Source: Bdellovibrio sp. (GTDB taxonomy: Bacteria; Bdellovibrionota; Bdellovibrionia; Bdellovibrionales; Bdellovibrionaceae). From it: DNA of 6,379 nt. Position 1 is the first letter of the stretch. Each line of letters opens with the position of its first letter. The DNA lies in assembly GCA_019104905.1 (NCBI GenBank), contig JAHRXB010000001.1, forward strand, positions 1-6,379. Direction: 5' to 3'. The notes below the pieces were generated by a model. The model saw only the letters and a list, made by a program, of their open reading frames with translations. It did not search any database and was not told the DNA's origin. Of the stretch, positions 1 through 5,586 are shown in pieces. A program made the position numbers and the translations under genes.

Positions 1-50
1 AGGCGCAGCAAAAGACCAGTTCCAAAAAGGCGCCAAAAATGCCCTGTTAA
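1..50 (+). CDS. C-terminal tail of an upstream gene (partial, tentative)
   Basis: Reading from base 3 gives a lysine-rich tail (AQQKTSSKKAPKMPC) that ends in two stops in a row, TAA at 48-50 and TAG at 51-53. The stops lie just before the ribosome binding site of the LysR gene, which is the usual layout of an upstream gene ending before its neighbour. Only about 16 codons are visible, so the product cannot be named. A second frame from base 2 is also open but runs on into the LysR gene, which makes it less likely. The tail could be chance. Confidence 0.35.
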   Translation, partial: AQQKTSSKKAPKMPC

Positions 51-51
51 T

Positions 52-66
52 AGGAGGTCCAGCCGT
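52..66 (+). promoter_or_regulatory. Ribosome binding site of the LysR gene
   Basis: The sequence AGGAGGTCC at 52-60 is a near-perfect Shine-Dalgarno sequence. GGAGG ends nine bases before the ATG at 67. It sits directly after the tandem stops of the preceding frame and fixes the LysR start. Confidence 0.85.
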
Positions 67-990
67 ATGTTTAACTACAACCACCTGTATTATTTTTACG
101 TCACCGCAAAACTCGGAGGCGTCAGCAACGCGGCTAAATACCTGCATATCAGCCAACCTTCGCTCAGCTCCCAACTTAAGGTCTTTGAAAATTCGATTGA
201 TCAGAAACTTTTTGAAAAAAAAGGGCGCAATCTGCAACTCACTCCCGAGGGGGAACGAGCTTTTGCGTATGCCAAAAAGATCTTCGATGTTGCTGCCGAG
301 TTCGCAGAATCTTTGCGTTCTCCGACCGAACAACACAGTCAGAGAATTCGCATTGGTGTTACAGATCAAGTGGAGCGCCCTTTCATCGCGGATCTCTTGA
401 GCCCTTTGATTCACGAAAGAAAGAAGGATGTCCAAAAAACCTTCTTCGTCAGTTCGGCTCCCTCTGAGATTCTCTTGCAGCAACTGCGCAGTGAAGAGAT
501 TGATTTACTTCTTACCAATAAGCCTATTTACGTTGAGGATGTGAAGGAGCTGGCCTCGGCCAGCATGCCCGTGAATCTGATTGTTTCCTCTGAAAATCTC
601 AAAAAGCTGAAGATCCGTATTTCTCGCAACACGGCTGCCGCTGATTTTATTAATGCGGTTCCACTGGGCCTGGTCATTCCTTCTTATAAAATGAAACTGC
701 GCCATGAAACCGATTTGTTTTTTCAAGAAATCAAAGCCCGAAAAAAAGTCGTCTTGGAAAGCGACATCATGTCCGTGGTGGGGAGAGCCATTCTGGATGG
801 CGCGGGCTTTGGCTTCTTGCCAGTTCCCTATGTTTTTGACGAAGTAAAAAGCGGCGCCGTCACAACTCTCGGACCCAAAGCGGGCTATTGGAAGCACACA
901 CTTTATCTGCTGGGCCGAAAAGATTCAAATTATGATGAAACCATCGAAGAGGTAAAAAACAGCGTAAAAAGACTCGAGAAAATGATCTAA
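67..990 (+). CDS. LysR-family transcriptional regulator, NhaR-like
   Basis: This 307-residue protein has the usual length and layout of a LysR-type regulator. A winged helix-turn-helix lies at about residues 3-62 (SNAAKYLHISQPSLSSQLK around 20-38, then KLFEKKGRNLQLTPEGE). A linker helix follows at about 62-90, and a two-lobed effector-binding domain runs from about 92 to 300. The opening NYNHLYYFYV and the KLFEKKGRNL segment resemble E. coli NhaR, the Na+-responsive activator of nhaA, more than a generic LysR protein. No antiporter gene is visible here, so the regulon is unknown. The start is fixed by the AGGAGG ribosome binding site. Its own promoter lies outside the window or inside the preceding gene. 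The neighbour downstream is convergent, so an operon partner would have to be upstream. The family call is firm; the NhaR-like assignment is moderate, and I give no gene symbol for that reason. Confidence 0.92.
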   Translation: MFNYNHLYYFYVTAKLGGVSNAAKYLHISQPSLSSQLKVFENSIDQKLFEKKGRNLQLTPEGERAFAYAKKIFDVAAEFAESLRSPTEQHSQRIRIGVTDQVERPFIADLLSPLIHERKKDVQKTFFVSSAPSEILLQQLRSEEIDLLLTNKPIYVEDVKELASASMPVNLIVSSENLKKLKIRISRNTAAADFINAVPLGLVIPSYKMKLRHETDLFFQEIKARKKVVLESDIMSVVGRAILDGAGFGFLPVPYVFDEVKSGAVTTLGPKAGYWKHTLYLLGRKDSNYDETIEEVKNSVKRLEKMI

Positions 991-1097
991 GATGCCCCCG
1001 CCAAACCCATTCGTGAATGCCTGTCCTGGATTTAAAGTCCCGACCTTAGTCCTGTTACTTATTGGGAAAAGGTCACGGCAAAGGACCTCGTTAAATA
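991..1097. other. Gene-free stretch with short alternative stems
   Basis: Between the LysR stop and the end of the small-peptide gene I see no convincing gene. The segment AAGGTC at 1069-1074 can pair with GACCTT at 1042-1047, or as AGGTC with GACCT at 1084-1088, so two short stems exclude one another. On the minus strand the second stem is followed by TTT and could be a weak terminator for the small-peptide gene. Confidence 0.3.
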
Positions 1098-1199
1098 CTA
1101 AAACTTCGCGATAATCATCAAGATCAACAAGAATATTATCAGAAGTTCTTTAGCAATTCTGAGAATGCGCCGAATACGTAAATAGTGTTGTTTACGCAT
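1098..1199 (-). CDS. Small cationic hydrophobic peptide, 33 residues
   Basis: A minus-strand frame begins at ATG 1199 and ends at TAG 1100-1098. It has a consensus ribosome binding site, AAGGAGGTCC, at 1212-1203, with six bases between GGAGG and the ATG. The first 17 residues are strongly basic (R2, K3, R8, R10, R11, R14, K17) and could form an amphipathic helix. Residues 19-31 (LLIIFLLILMIIA) are uninterrupted hydrophobic sequence, and the protein ends AKF. Net charge is about +7. The hydrophobic run is short for a full membrane crossing, but its size resembles membrane-acting peptides of type I toxin-antitoxin systems. It lies downstream of the aminopeptidase gene on the same strand, separated by a strong terminator. 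I see no clear promoter of its own, so expression may depend on read-through or on an unusual promoter. I do not recognise a family. The ribosome binding site and composition argue for a real gene; any toxin role is inference. Confidence 0.6.
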   Translation of the reverse strand: MRKQHYLRIRRILRIAKELLIIFLLILMIIAKF

Positions 1200-1204
1200 T
1201 TCGG

Positions 1205-1232
1205 ACCTCCTTGCTCTATCGGACAGGGAGGT
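1205..1232 (-). promoter_or_regulatory. Inverted repeat masking the small-peptide ribosome binding site
   Basis: In the minus-strand transcript ACCTCC (complement of 1232-1227) can pair perfectly with GGAGGT (complement of 1210-1205), which is the Shine-Dalgarno core of the 33-residue gene. The loop is 16 bases. A closed hairpin would hide the ribosome binding site. No T-run follows, so this could act only on translation. The six-base stem alone is weak and its function is inferred. Confidence 0.4.
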
Positions 1233-1236
1233 TCAC

Positions 1237-1273
1237 AAAAAAAACGGATCTGGCGAGAGCAAGATCCGTTTTT
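1237..1273. terminator. Bidirectional intrinsic terminator
   Basis: AAAAACGGATCT (1240-1251) and AGATCCGTTTTT (1262-1273) form a perfect 12-bp stem around the ten-base loop GGCGAGAGCA. Read on the minus strand, the stem is followed by eight T residues (complement of 1244-1237), an excellent terminator 18 bases after the aminopeptidase stop. Read on the plus strand, TTTTT at 1269-1273 can stop transcripts coming from the LysR gene. It therefore serves both convergent genes. Confidence 0.92.
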
Positions 1274-1291
1274 GCATTTAATGTTCCTGAA

Positions 1292-2521
1292 TTAATATGG
1301 CTGACGAGCCTGACTGTTTGCCAAGTCCAAAGCAAGAACCAAGGCAATCTTAGTGTACACTGCAGAGTGCTTGAAGTTTGATTCTGGAGAAATCAAATCC
1401 CGAGACGTGTGGATGTTCTTATTACTTTTGCTGAAAGTCGCTTCAAAGGGCATCAACGCCGCATATCCTTGACGATTCCACGAAGCGTGGTCGCTGCAAC
1501 CGTAACCACACTTATCGTCAACAATGCGTGCATGCAAATAGGTCTCGTTCATCGCTTTAAGATAATCGCGCAGCCAAGAGCTGGTGAAATCCGTCATGCT
1601 ACCAATCACCAATTCACCAGAGCCTGGGAACAAGGTCATATCCAGCTGCAATACAGCGACGACATCTTTTTTCTCGGCCTTATATTGTTTCGCAATTTCT
1701 GCGGATCCCAAAAGACCGGACTCTTCGCCCGCGTACCAGAAAAACTCGACCGTACGTTGAGGTTGAGGTTTATCCATCAAAATTCTCAAAGCTTCGATCA
1801 AGTTCGCAGAGCCAGAAGCATTGTCGTCAGCGCCGGGAGCCTGACTGCCACCGCCCCATGATTGATTAATGGAATCTAAATGTCCACCCAACACAACGAT
1901 CTCATTGGGACGCTGACTTCCGATCAAACGCACACGCAAAGAGTTTTGTTTTGTCGATGAATGTGTGATCTCTGAAATCTCATAAGGAATTTGTGCATTC
2001 CACAACATCGCTTCCAAACGTTGTTTCATTTCGACAACGTGTTTGTTCGGTTGAGAATCACGGTTGTTGCGATTCGGAAAAGCGGAAAGCCACTGAACGT
2101 AGCTGCGCAAGTTGGATTCGCTCACTTCGCTCAAAGCCGCCTCGATCTGGGCGCTCTTTTCCAAAGAAAGAATCTTAAAAGGGGCTCTTTCGTAAAGATC
2201 ATTCTTTTCTTTGGTTTTTGCCATCTCTGTCAGTAGGTGATCAAAACCACGCGATTGAAGCATCACATCTTGGCTCAGATCTTCAAAGCCCCCGCACTTT
2301 CCAACGGAATGGGCGCGCTCTTGGATTCTTTGCTGCATCAGAGGAGTTACAATCGCGTAACCAACCTCCACATCCTCATCCTTTGCCAAGACAGGAATGT
2401 TCAAAGCTCGCAGATCTTTGAGATCAGCCAGAATCGGTTTTGTTTCGAAATTTTCTAGAGGAGCAACGTGAGCCGTTGCTGTGGATGCGATGAGTAAAAG
2501 CGCCATCATGGCAGTTTTCAT
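1292..2521 (-). CDS. Secreted M28 zinc aminopeptidase (bacterial leucyl aminopeptidase type)
   Basis: This 409-residue preproenzyme should release N-terminal amino acids from peptides outside the cytoplasm. Residues 1-17 are a signal peptide with a probable AxA cleavage site (ATA, 15-17). Residues 18 to about 115 look like the N-terminal propeptide of this family. The catalytic domain shows every metal-site motif of the Vibrio proteolyticus aminopeptidase: GGHLDS (H214), GADDNASG (D233 bridging), EESGLLGS (E266 as general base, E267 as ligand), LQLDM (D294) and IHTSRD (H371). CGYGCSDHASW supplies two cysteines, C338 and C342, equivalent to that enzyme's disulfide. The start is supported by AAGGA seven bases before ATG 2521. 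The gene diverges from the radical SAM gene and ends at a strong terminator. In a predatory or scavenging bacterium it would serve peptide nutrition, which is inference. Leucine preference is by family only. Confidence 0.95.
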   Translation of the reverse strand: MKTAMMALLLIASTATAHVAPLENFETKPILADLKDLRALNIPVLAKDEDVEVGYAIVTPLMQQRIQERAHSVGKCGGFEDLSQDVMLQSRGFDHLLTEMAKTKEKNDLYERAPFKILSLEKSAQIEAALSEVSESNLRSYVQWLSAFPNRNNRDSQPNKHVVEMKQRLEAMLWNAQIPYEISEITHSSTKQNSLRVRLIGSQRPNEIVVLGGHLDSINQSWGGGSQAPGADDNASGSANLIEALRILMDKPQPQRTVEFFWYAGEESGLLGSAEIAKQYKAEKKDVVAVLQLDMTLFPGSGELVIGSMTDFTSSWLRDYLKAMNETYLHARIVDDKCGYGCSDHASWNRQGYAALMPFEATFSKSNKNIHTSRDLISPESNFKHSAVYTKIALVLALDLANSQARQPY

Positions 2522-2556
2522 GTTTCAATCCTTTGAAGAAAAATTACCGCGATTTA

Positions 2557-2586
2557 ATGGTAGCGAATTTGTCCTCATGTTGGCAA
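2557..2586 (-). promoter_or_regulatory. Candidate promoter of the aminopeptidase gene
   Basis: On the minus strand TTGCCA (2586-2581; five of six to TTGACA) and TACCAT (2562-2557; four of six to TATAAT) lie 18 bases apart. They would give a leader of about 30 bases that contains the AAGGA ribosome binding site. This is a match by eye to sigma-70 consensus, and the sigma factors of this organism may differ. Confidence 0.3.
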
Positions 2587-2598
2587 AGACAATTCGCT
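2562..2598. repeat. Interrupted inverted repeat in the divergent promoter region
   Basis: AGCGAATT at 2562-2569 and AATTCGCT at 2591-2598 are perfect inverted copies. After one bulged T at 2570 the pairing continues with GTC (2571-2573) against GAC (2588-2590). This gives 11 bp around a 14-base loop. The dyad lies between the two divergent genes and overlaps the candidate aminopeptidase promoter, so a protein operator is plausible. Without a T-run it is not a terminator. Confidence 0.45.
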
Positions 2599-2615
2599 TA
2601 TTTTTTCAACATGCA

Positions 2616-2633
2616 TTAAGATATTTTGCTATG
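2616..2633 (+). promoter_or_regulatory. Possible leaderless start site of the radical SAM gene
   Basis: TTAAGATATTTTGCT precedes the ATG directly. It has no purine-rich ribosome binding site. A TAAGAT element (2617-2622, four of six to TATAAT) would place the transcription start at or next to the ATG. The -35 side is poor. The same sequence with three differences precedes the DUF1772 gene, which supports a shared start signal. Confidence 0.35.
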
Positions 2634-4205
2634 ACCAAAGACATTTTGCTCACGACACTGAACTCTTCTTATCCCCATAGCTCTTTTGGACTTCGTTATC
2701 TCATGGCCAATCTCGGAGAGCTCAAAGATCGCGCCCACATCATGGAGTTCACAATCCAACGGGACCCTCGCGATGTCGCCGAGGTGCTGCTGCGTCAAAA
2801 TGCTAAGATTATTGGCCTCGGGGTGTATATTTGGAACGCGCAAGAATCTTTGGAACTAGTGTCTTTGATTAAAAAGATCAGCCCAGAAACTGTGGTTGTG
2901 TTAGGGGGACCGGAGGTCAGCCATGAAACAGAAACACAGAACATTTGTCAGATTGCGGATTTCACCATCAAAGGAGAAGGCGACTTCCTTTTCTACGAGT
3001 TCTGCCATAACTACCTAGAAAAAGGCCTTCTTCCTTCAACCAAATATATTACGGGTGCTCTGCCAGATATAAAGCTGATTCAAACCCCTTACGGATTTTA
3101 TAACGATGAGGACATCCAGAATCGAGTCATCTATGTTGAAGCTTCTCGTGGCTGCCCTTTTCGCTGTGAGTACTGTCTTTCGTCACTGGACAAGGCCGTG
3201 CGTGCGTTTGATACAGTCAGCTTGCTTGTCGAAATCGAAAAACTTCTTGAGCGTGGGGCTCGGCAGTTCAAGTTTATTGATCGTACGTTCAATCTAAGCC
3301 CCACAACCTGCACCCAGATCCTTCAGTTTTTTCTGGACCGCATTCATTTAGGCCTTTTCCTGCATTTCGAGATGGTGCCGGATCGATTGCCGACGGAAAT
3401 TCGCGAGTTGATCAAAAAGTTTCCGGCCGGGGCCTTGCAATTTGAAATTGGAATTCAAACATGGAACCCCGAGGTCGCACGTCTTGTCAGTCGCCGCAAT
3501 GACTATGAGAAAGTGAAAGACAACTTCCGCTTTTTAGCGGCGGAAACGGGAGTTCATACCCATGCTGATTTAATTGCCGGACTTCCGGGGGAAGATCTTG
3601 AGAGCTTTGCACGAGGATTTGATACCTTGGCGGAACTTGGCCCTGATGAAATCCAAGTCGGAATTCTCAAGCGACTCAAAGGGGCCCCGATTGCTCGTCA
3701 TGATAAAGAGTGGGAAATGGTCTATGCCACACATCCCCCCTACCAAGTTCTTCGTACCAAAACGATGAACTTTATGACTCTGCAAAAAATGAATCGCTTT
3801 GCGAAGTTTTGGGATCTCTACGCCAACAGTGGCACCTTTAAAAAACTGATTGCCACATTCAAACAACGATCGCAATTACGTGAAGATAAATCCTTCTTTT
3901 GGGAGTTCTTTGCGTTCAACGAATTCTTGTCGATTCGTCATGCGCAATCCTTTGGAATCGCACAACTGAGTCTTTTTGAAAGTGCCTACCTTTACCTAAA
4001 AGACGAACTGCAGTGGCCTCAAGACCAAGCCAAAGCGCTGATTCTTGAAGACTATGCGGCGGCGGGAAAAATAGACGTACCGAAGTTTTTAAGAGAGTTC
4101 CCTCAGAAAAGGGATTCCACTGATGAAGACAGTCGCAAAGAAAAATCAAATCTTCCTAAACGGCAACAAAAACACTTGAGTGGGAAACCTGAGACCGTTT
4201 CATAA
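2631..4205 (+). CDS. B12-binding domain radical SAM protein, DUF4080 type
   Basis: This 524-residue protein has three parts. A cobalamin-binding-like domain spans residues 3 to about 135 (LLTTLNSSYPHSSFGLRYL, then VVVLGGPEVS near 88-97 and KGEGD near 114-118). A radical SAM barrel spans about 163-370 with the [4Fe-4S] cluster motif C175-x3-C179-x2-C182 and a DLIAGLPGED segment at 313-322. A C-terminal region of DUF4080 type follows at about 375-490, then a charged tail. The usual DxHxxG cobalamin histidine motif is not visible, which is common in this group, so B12 binding is by family. Substrate and reaction are unknown. I chose ATG 2631 because homologs begin like MTKDILLTTLNS. An earlier in-frame ATG at 2481 would overlap the aminopeptidase gene. 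No Shine-Dalgarno sequence precedes 2631, and the start may be leaderless. The last 50 bases overlap the convergent DUF1772 gene. Confidence 0.9.
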   Translation: MTKDILLTTLNSSYPHSSFGLRYLMANLGELKDRAHIMEFTIQRDPRDVAEVLLRQNAKIIGLGVYIWNAQESLELVSLIKKISPETVVVLGGPEVSHETETQNICQIADFTIKGEGDFLFYEFCHNYLEKGLLPSTKYITGALPDIKLIQTPYGFYNDEDIQNRVIYVEASRGCPFRCEYCLSSLDKAVRAFDTVSLLVEIEKLLERGARQFKFIDRTFNLSPTTCTQILQFFLDRIHLGLFLHFEMVPDRLPTEIRELIKKFPAGALQFEIGIQTWNPEVARLVSRRNDYEKVKDNFRFLAAETGVHTHADLIAGLPGEDLESFARGFDTLAELGPDEIQVGILKRLKGAPIARHDKEWEMVYATHPPYQVLRTKTMNFMTLQKMNRFAKFWDLYANSGTFKKLIATFKQRSQLREDKSFFWEFFAFNEFLSIRHAQSFGIAQLSLFESAYLYLKDELQWPQDQAKALILEDYAAAGKIDVPKFLREFPQKRDSTDEDSRKEKSNLPKRQQKHLSGKPETVS

Positions 4206-4665
4206 CGAAACTTGAAGCCAAAAGAAGTCCAAAACCAGAGATCAATAAGGCGCAGCGGATGTACATGAAACGAACCCACTGCGACCGAACTTCAATCCAA
4301 TCCGCAGGCGGCGTCATCATTTGCCAAGAGTTAATCACTCGATTTAACGGCAGGTTCCCCGTCCAAGTCATGACAAGCTCATCCAAAATGCACAACAAAG
4401 CAAATGCCACCAGCACGAACTCTAAAGATCGCCAGTCTTTACGAAGCAGAAATAAATTGGTCACGATAATCAAGGTCAGAGCCAAATAAAAGAACGGCGT
4501 CCAAGCAACAAACACCGTTTCCATGGACTGATGAAGTTCGATATAGGAGCCCACCGTCAGGCGCTCCATCGCCGGTCCCATCCCCAACACAAAGGCAAAG
4601 GAGCTGCCAGCCATGAGTCCCGTCATCAAGAGACTGATATAACGAAAAATCATCGAAATGTTCAT
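4156..4665 (-). CDS. DUF1772 (anthrone oxygenase-like) integral membrane protein
   Basis: The protein has 169 residues and four predicted membrane segments, at about 6-28, 55-75, 80-100 and 133-154. Between segments three and four is the family signature of DUF1772: GNLPLN (103-108), W114, PPADW (119-123), R127, W130 and R137. Some members are annotated as anthrone oxygenases, after fungal and actinobacterial enzymes of aromatic polyketide pathways, but most bacterial members have no known reaction. It is the last of three minus-strand genes, 64 bp after the methyltransferase. Its 3' end overlaps the convergent radical SAM gene by 50 bp. Neither ATG 4665 nor the in-frame ATG four codons later has a Shine-Dalgarno sequence; 4665 is preferred because a promoter-like element lies right before it. 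The family call is fairly firm, and enzymatic activity is not shown. Confidence 0.82.
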   Translation of the reverse strand: MNISMIFRYISLLMTGLMAGSSFAFVLGMGPAMERLTVGSYIELHQSMETVFVAWTPFFYLALTLIIVTNLFLLRKDWRSLEFVLVAFALLCILDELVMTWTGNLPLNRVINSWQMMTPPADWIEVRSQWVRFMYIRCALLISGFGLLLASSFVMKRSQVSHSSVFVAV

Positions 4666-4703
4666 AGGAAAATATCTATAGTCATCTGTTTAGTTTATCA
4701 CAA
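4663..4703 (-). promoter_or_regulatory. Candidate promoter giving a leaderless DUF1772 transcript
   Basis: On the minus strand TTGTGA (4703-4698) and TATAGA (4680-4675) are separated by exactly 17 bases, each matching four of six consensus positions. The -10 element ends nine bases before the A of the ATG, so transcription would begin within a few bases of the start codon. This agrees with the lack of a ribosome binding site. It would let the gene be transcribed separately from the methyltransferase upstream. Confidence 0.45.
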
Positions 4704-4729
4704 GTTTCATTTTTGAAATTGAGTCTTCT

Positions 4730-5500
4730 TCACTGCTCTCGCAACTTCTTCGCATAGCCTGTGTATGAAATCAACGTGGACTTAGAGAACGTAAAACGAA
4801 ACTCCTTCGGCACCACACCCGTCTTTATAAGGCGAAACAAGGCCTTTTGCGCGAATATAGGGCGAATTCCACGGATCTGCATCTCTTGCAGGCCCGCCTC
4901 TTCTAACCACGAACGTATCTGATTAGGGTCGATAAACAGAGAGTATACATGGTAATCCTTAGGTGTGTTCTTTACAAACCACTCCATCCCCTTGATGACA
5001 ACCAACCAGGCTAGAGGATTCTTACTGAAAGTGTTGAAGAAGAACAGCCCCCCAGGTCTTAAAACACGAGTGGCCTCATCAATGACTTTTTGAGGATCCG
5101 AGACATGCTCCAGTAAATCCATTGCCGCCACGACATCAAAGCTTTCTCGGGGGAATGGCACCCGATATACGTCGCCCTGCTGATAGCGGACGGTATGAGT
5201 TTTATCTCTCGACTCTGCAATCTTAAGACTTGAAGTGGACAGGTCGATCCCCGTAACACTATGGCCTGCCAGCGCTAGGTCATTTGCCAAGAATCCCGCC
5301 CCACACCCCATATCAAGAACTTCAGAACGGTAGCCAATATGACGACGAATTTGCTCCAAGATCCACGGCATCTCAAGTTTGTGCTGATTTCTTAGCAAGG
5401 CGATGGGATCGTCTTGGGCTTCATACCAACGCTCGGCCAACTGATCATAGACGTCATTATTCACGATTTCTTTGTCCAGTTTAGCCAAGTCTAAGTCCAT
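4730..5500 (-). CDS. UbiG-like SAM-dependent methyltransferase
   Basis: This 256-residue class I methyltransferase has the SAM-binding motif VLDMGCGAGF (61-70), acidic D86 (TGIDLS) for the ribose, GD at 109-110, FDVVAAMDLLEHV (121-133), and LRPGG (147-151). Outside the fold it follows E. coli UbiG closely in plan. The N-terminal YDQLAERWYE matches the region before motif I, and FFNTFSKNPLAWL through PKDYHVYSLFIDPNQIRSWLEEAGL matches UbiG's C-terminal half. UbiG O-methylates hydroxyl groups in ubiquinone synthesis. No other quinone genes are visible here, so the substrate could be another phenol or lipid quinone, and I give no gene symbol. The start is fixed by GGAGG seven bases before ATG 5500. 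It follows the glutathione transferase after 86 bp and precedes the DUF1772 gene. Its leader contains an inverted repeat that covers the ribosome binding site. Confidence 0.88.
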   Translation of the reverse strand: MDLDLAKLDKEIVNNDVYDQLAERWYEAQDDPIALLRNQHKLEMPWILEQIRRHIGYRSEVLDMGCGAGFLANDLALAGHSVTGIDLSTSSLKIAESRDKTHTVRYQQGDVYRVPFPRESFDVVAAMDLLEHVSDPQKVIDEATRVLRPGGLFFFNTFSKNPLAWLVVIKGMEWFVKNTPKDYHVYSLFIDPNQIRSWLEEAGLQEMQIRGIRPIFAQKALFRLIKTGVVPKEFRFTFSKSTLISYTGYAKKLREQ

Positions 5501-5501
5501 A

Positions 5502-5560
5502 AAAAAACCTCCGCTTCATTCCACGCTATCAAAGGGCGCAAGAACTCAGGGAGGTTTCTC
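5502..5560 (-). promoter_or_regulatory. Inverted repeat covering the methyltransferase ribosome binding site
   Basis: In the minus-strand transcript AAACCTCC (complement of 5557-5550) pairs perfectly with GGAGGTTT (complement of 5512-5505). Pairing extends three more positions as G-U, A-U, G-U (5560-5558 with 5504-5502). The loop is 37 bases. The downstream arm contains the Shine-Dalgarno sequence and runs into seven U residues just before the ATG. The structure could therefore mask translation or act as a terminator-like attenuator between the transferase and methyltransferase genes. The pairing is seen in the sequence; the function is inferred. Confidence 0.45.
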
Positions 5561-5586
5561 GAAGTCCAGTGGTAAGAATCATTTCC

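Noticed and set aside
1042..1088. Alternative stems GACCTT/AAGGTC and AGGTC/GACCT as a riboswitch or attenuator
   Set aside because: Five- and six-base stems with long loops are expected by chance, and no downstream gene on the plus strand would be controlled.
992..1114. Forty-codon plus-strand frame starting just after the LysR stop
   Set aside because: It has no Shine-Dalgarno sequence, no recognisable composition, and it runs into the antisense strand of the better-supported 33-residue gene.
1409..1861. 150-codon plus-strand frame inside the aminopeptidase gene
   Set aside because: It is an antisense shadow of a gene whose catalytic motifs are all intact; there is no ribosome binding site and no family resemblance.
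2481..2630. Fifty-residue N-terminal extension of the radical SAM protein
   Set aside because: It would overlap the aminopeptidase signal peptide and the divergent promoter region, and the family's usual N-terminus begins at the ATG at 2631.
4190..4215. GTTTC/GAAAC repeats at the radical SAM stop codon
   Set aside because: The stem is five pairs with no T-run, and it lies inside the overlapping coding region.
4706..4721. TTTCA/TGAAA stem after the methyltransferase gene
   Set aside because: It has only five A/T-rich pairs and no clear T-run; too weak to call a terminator.
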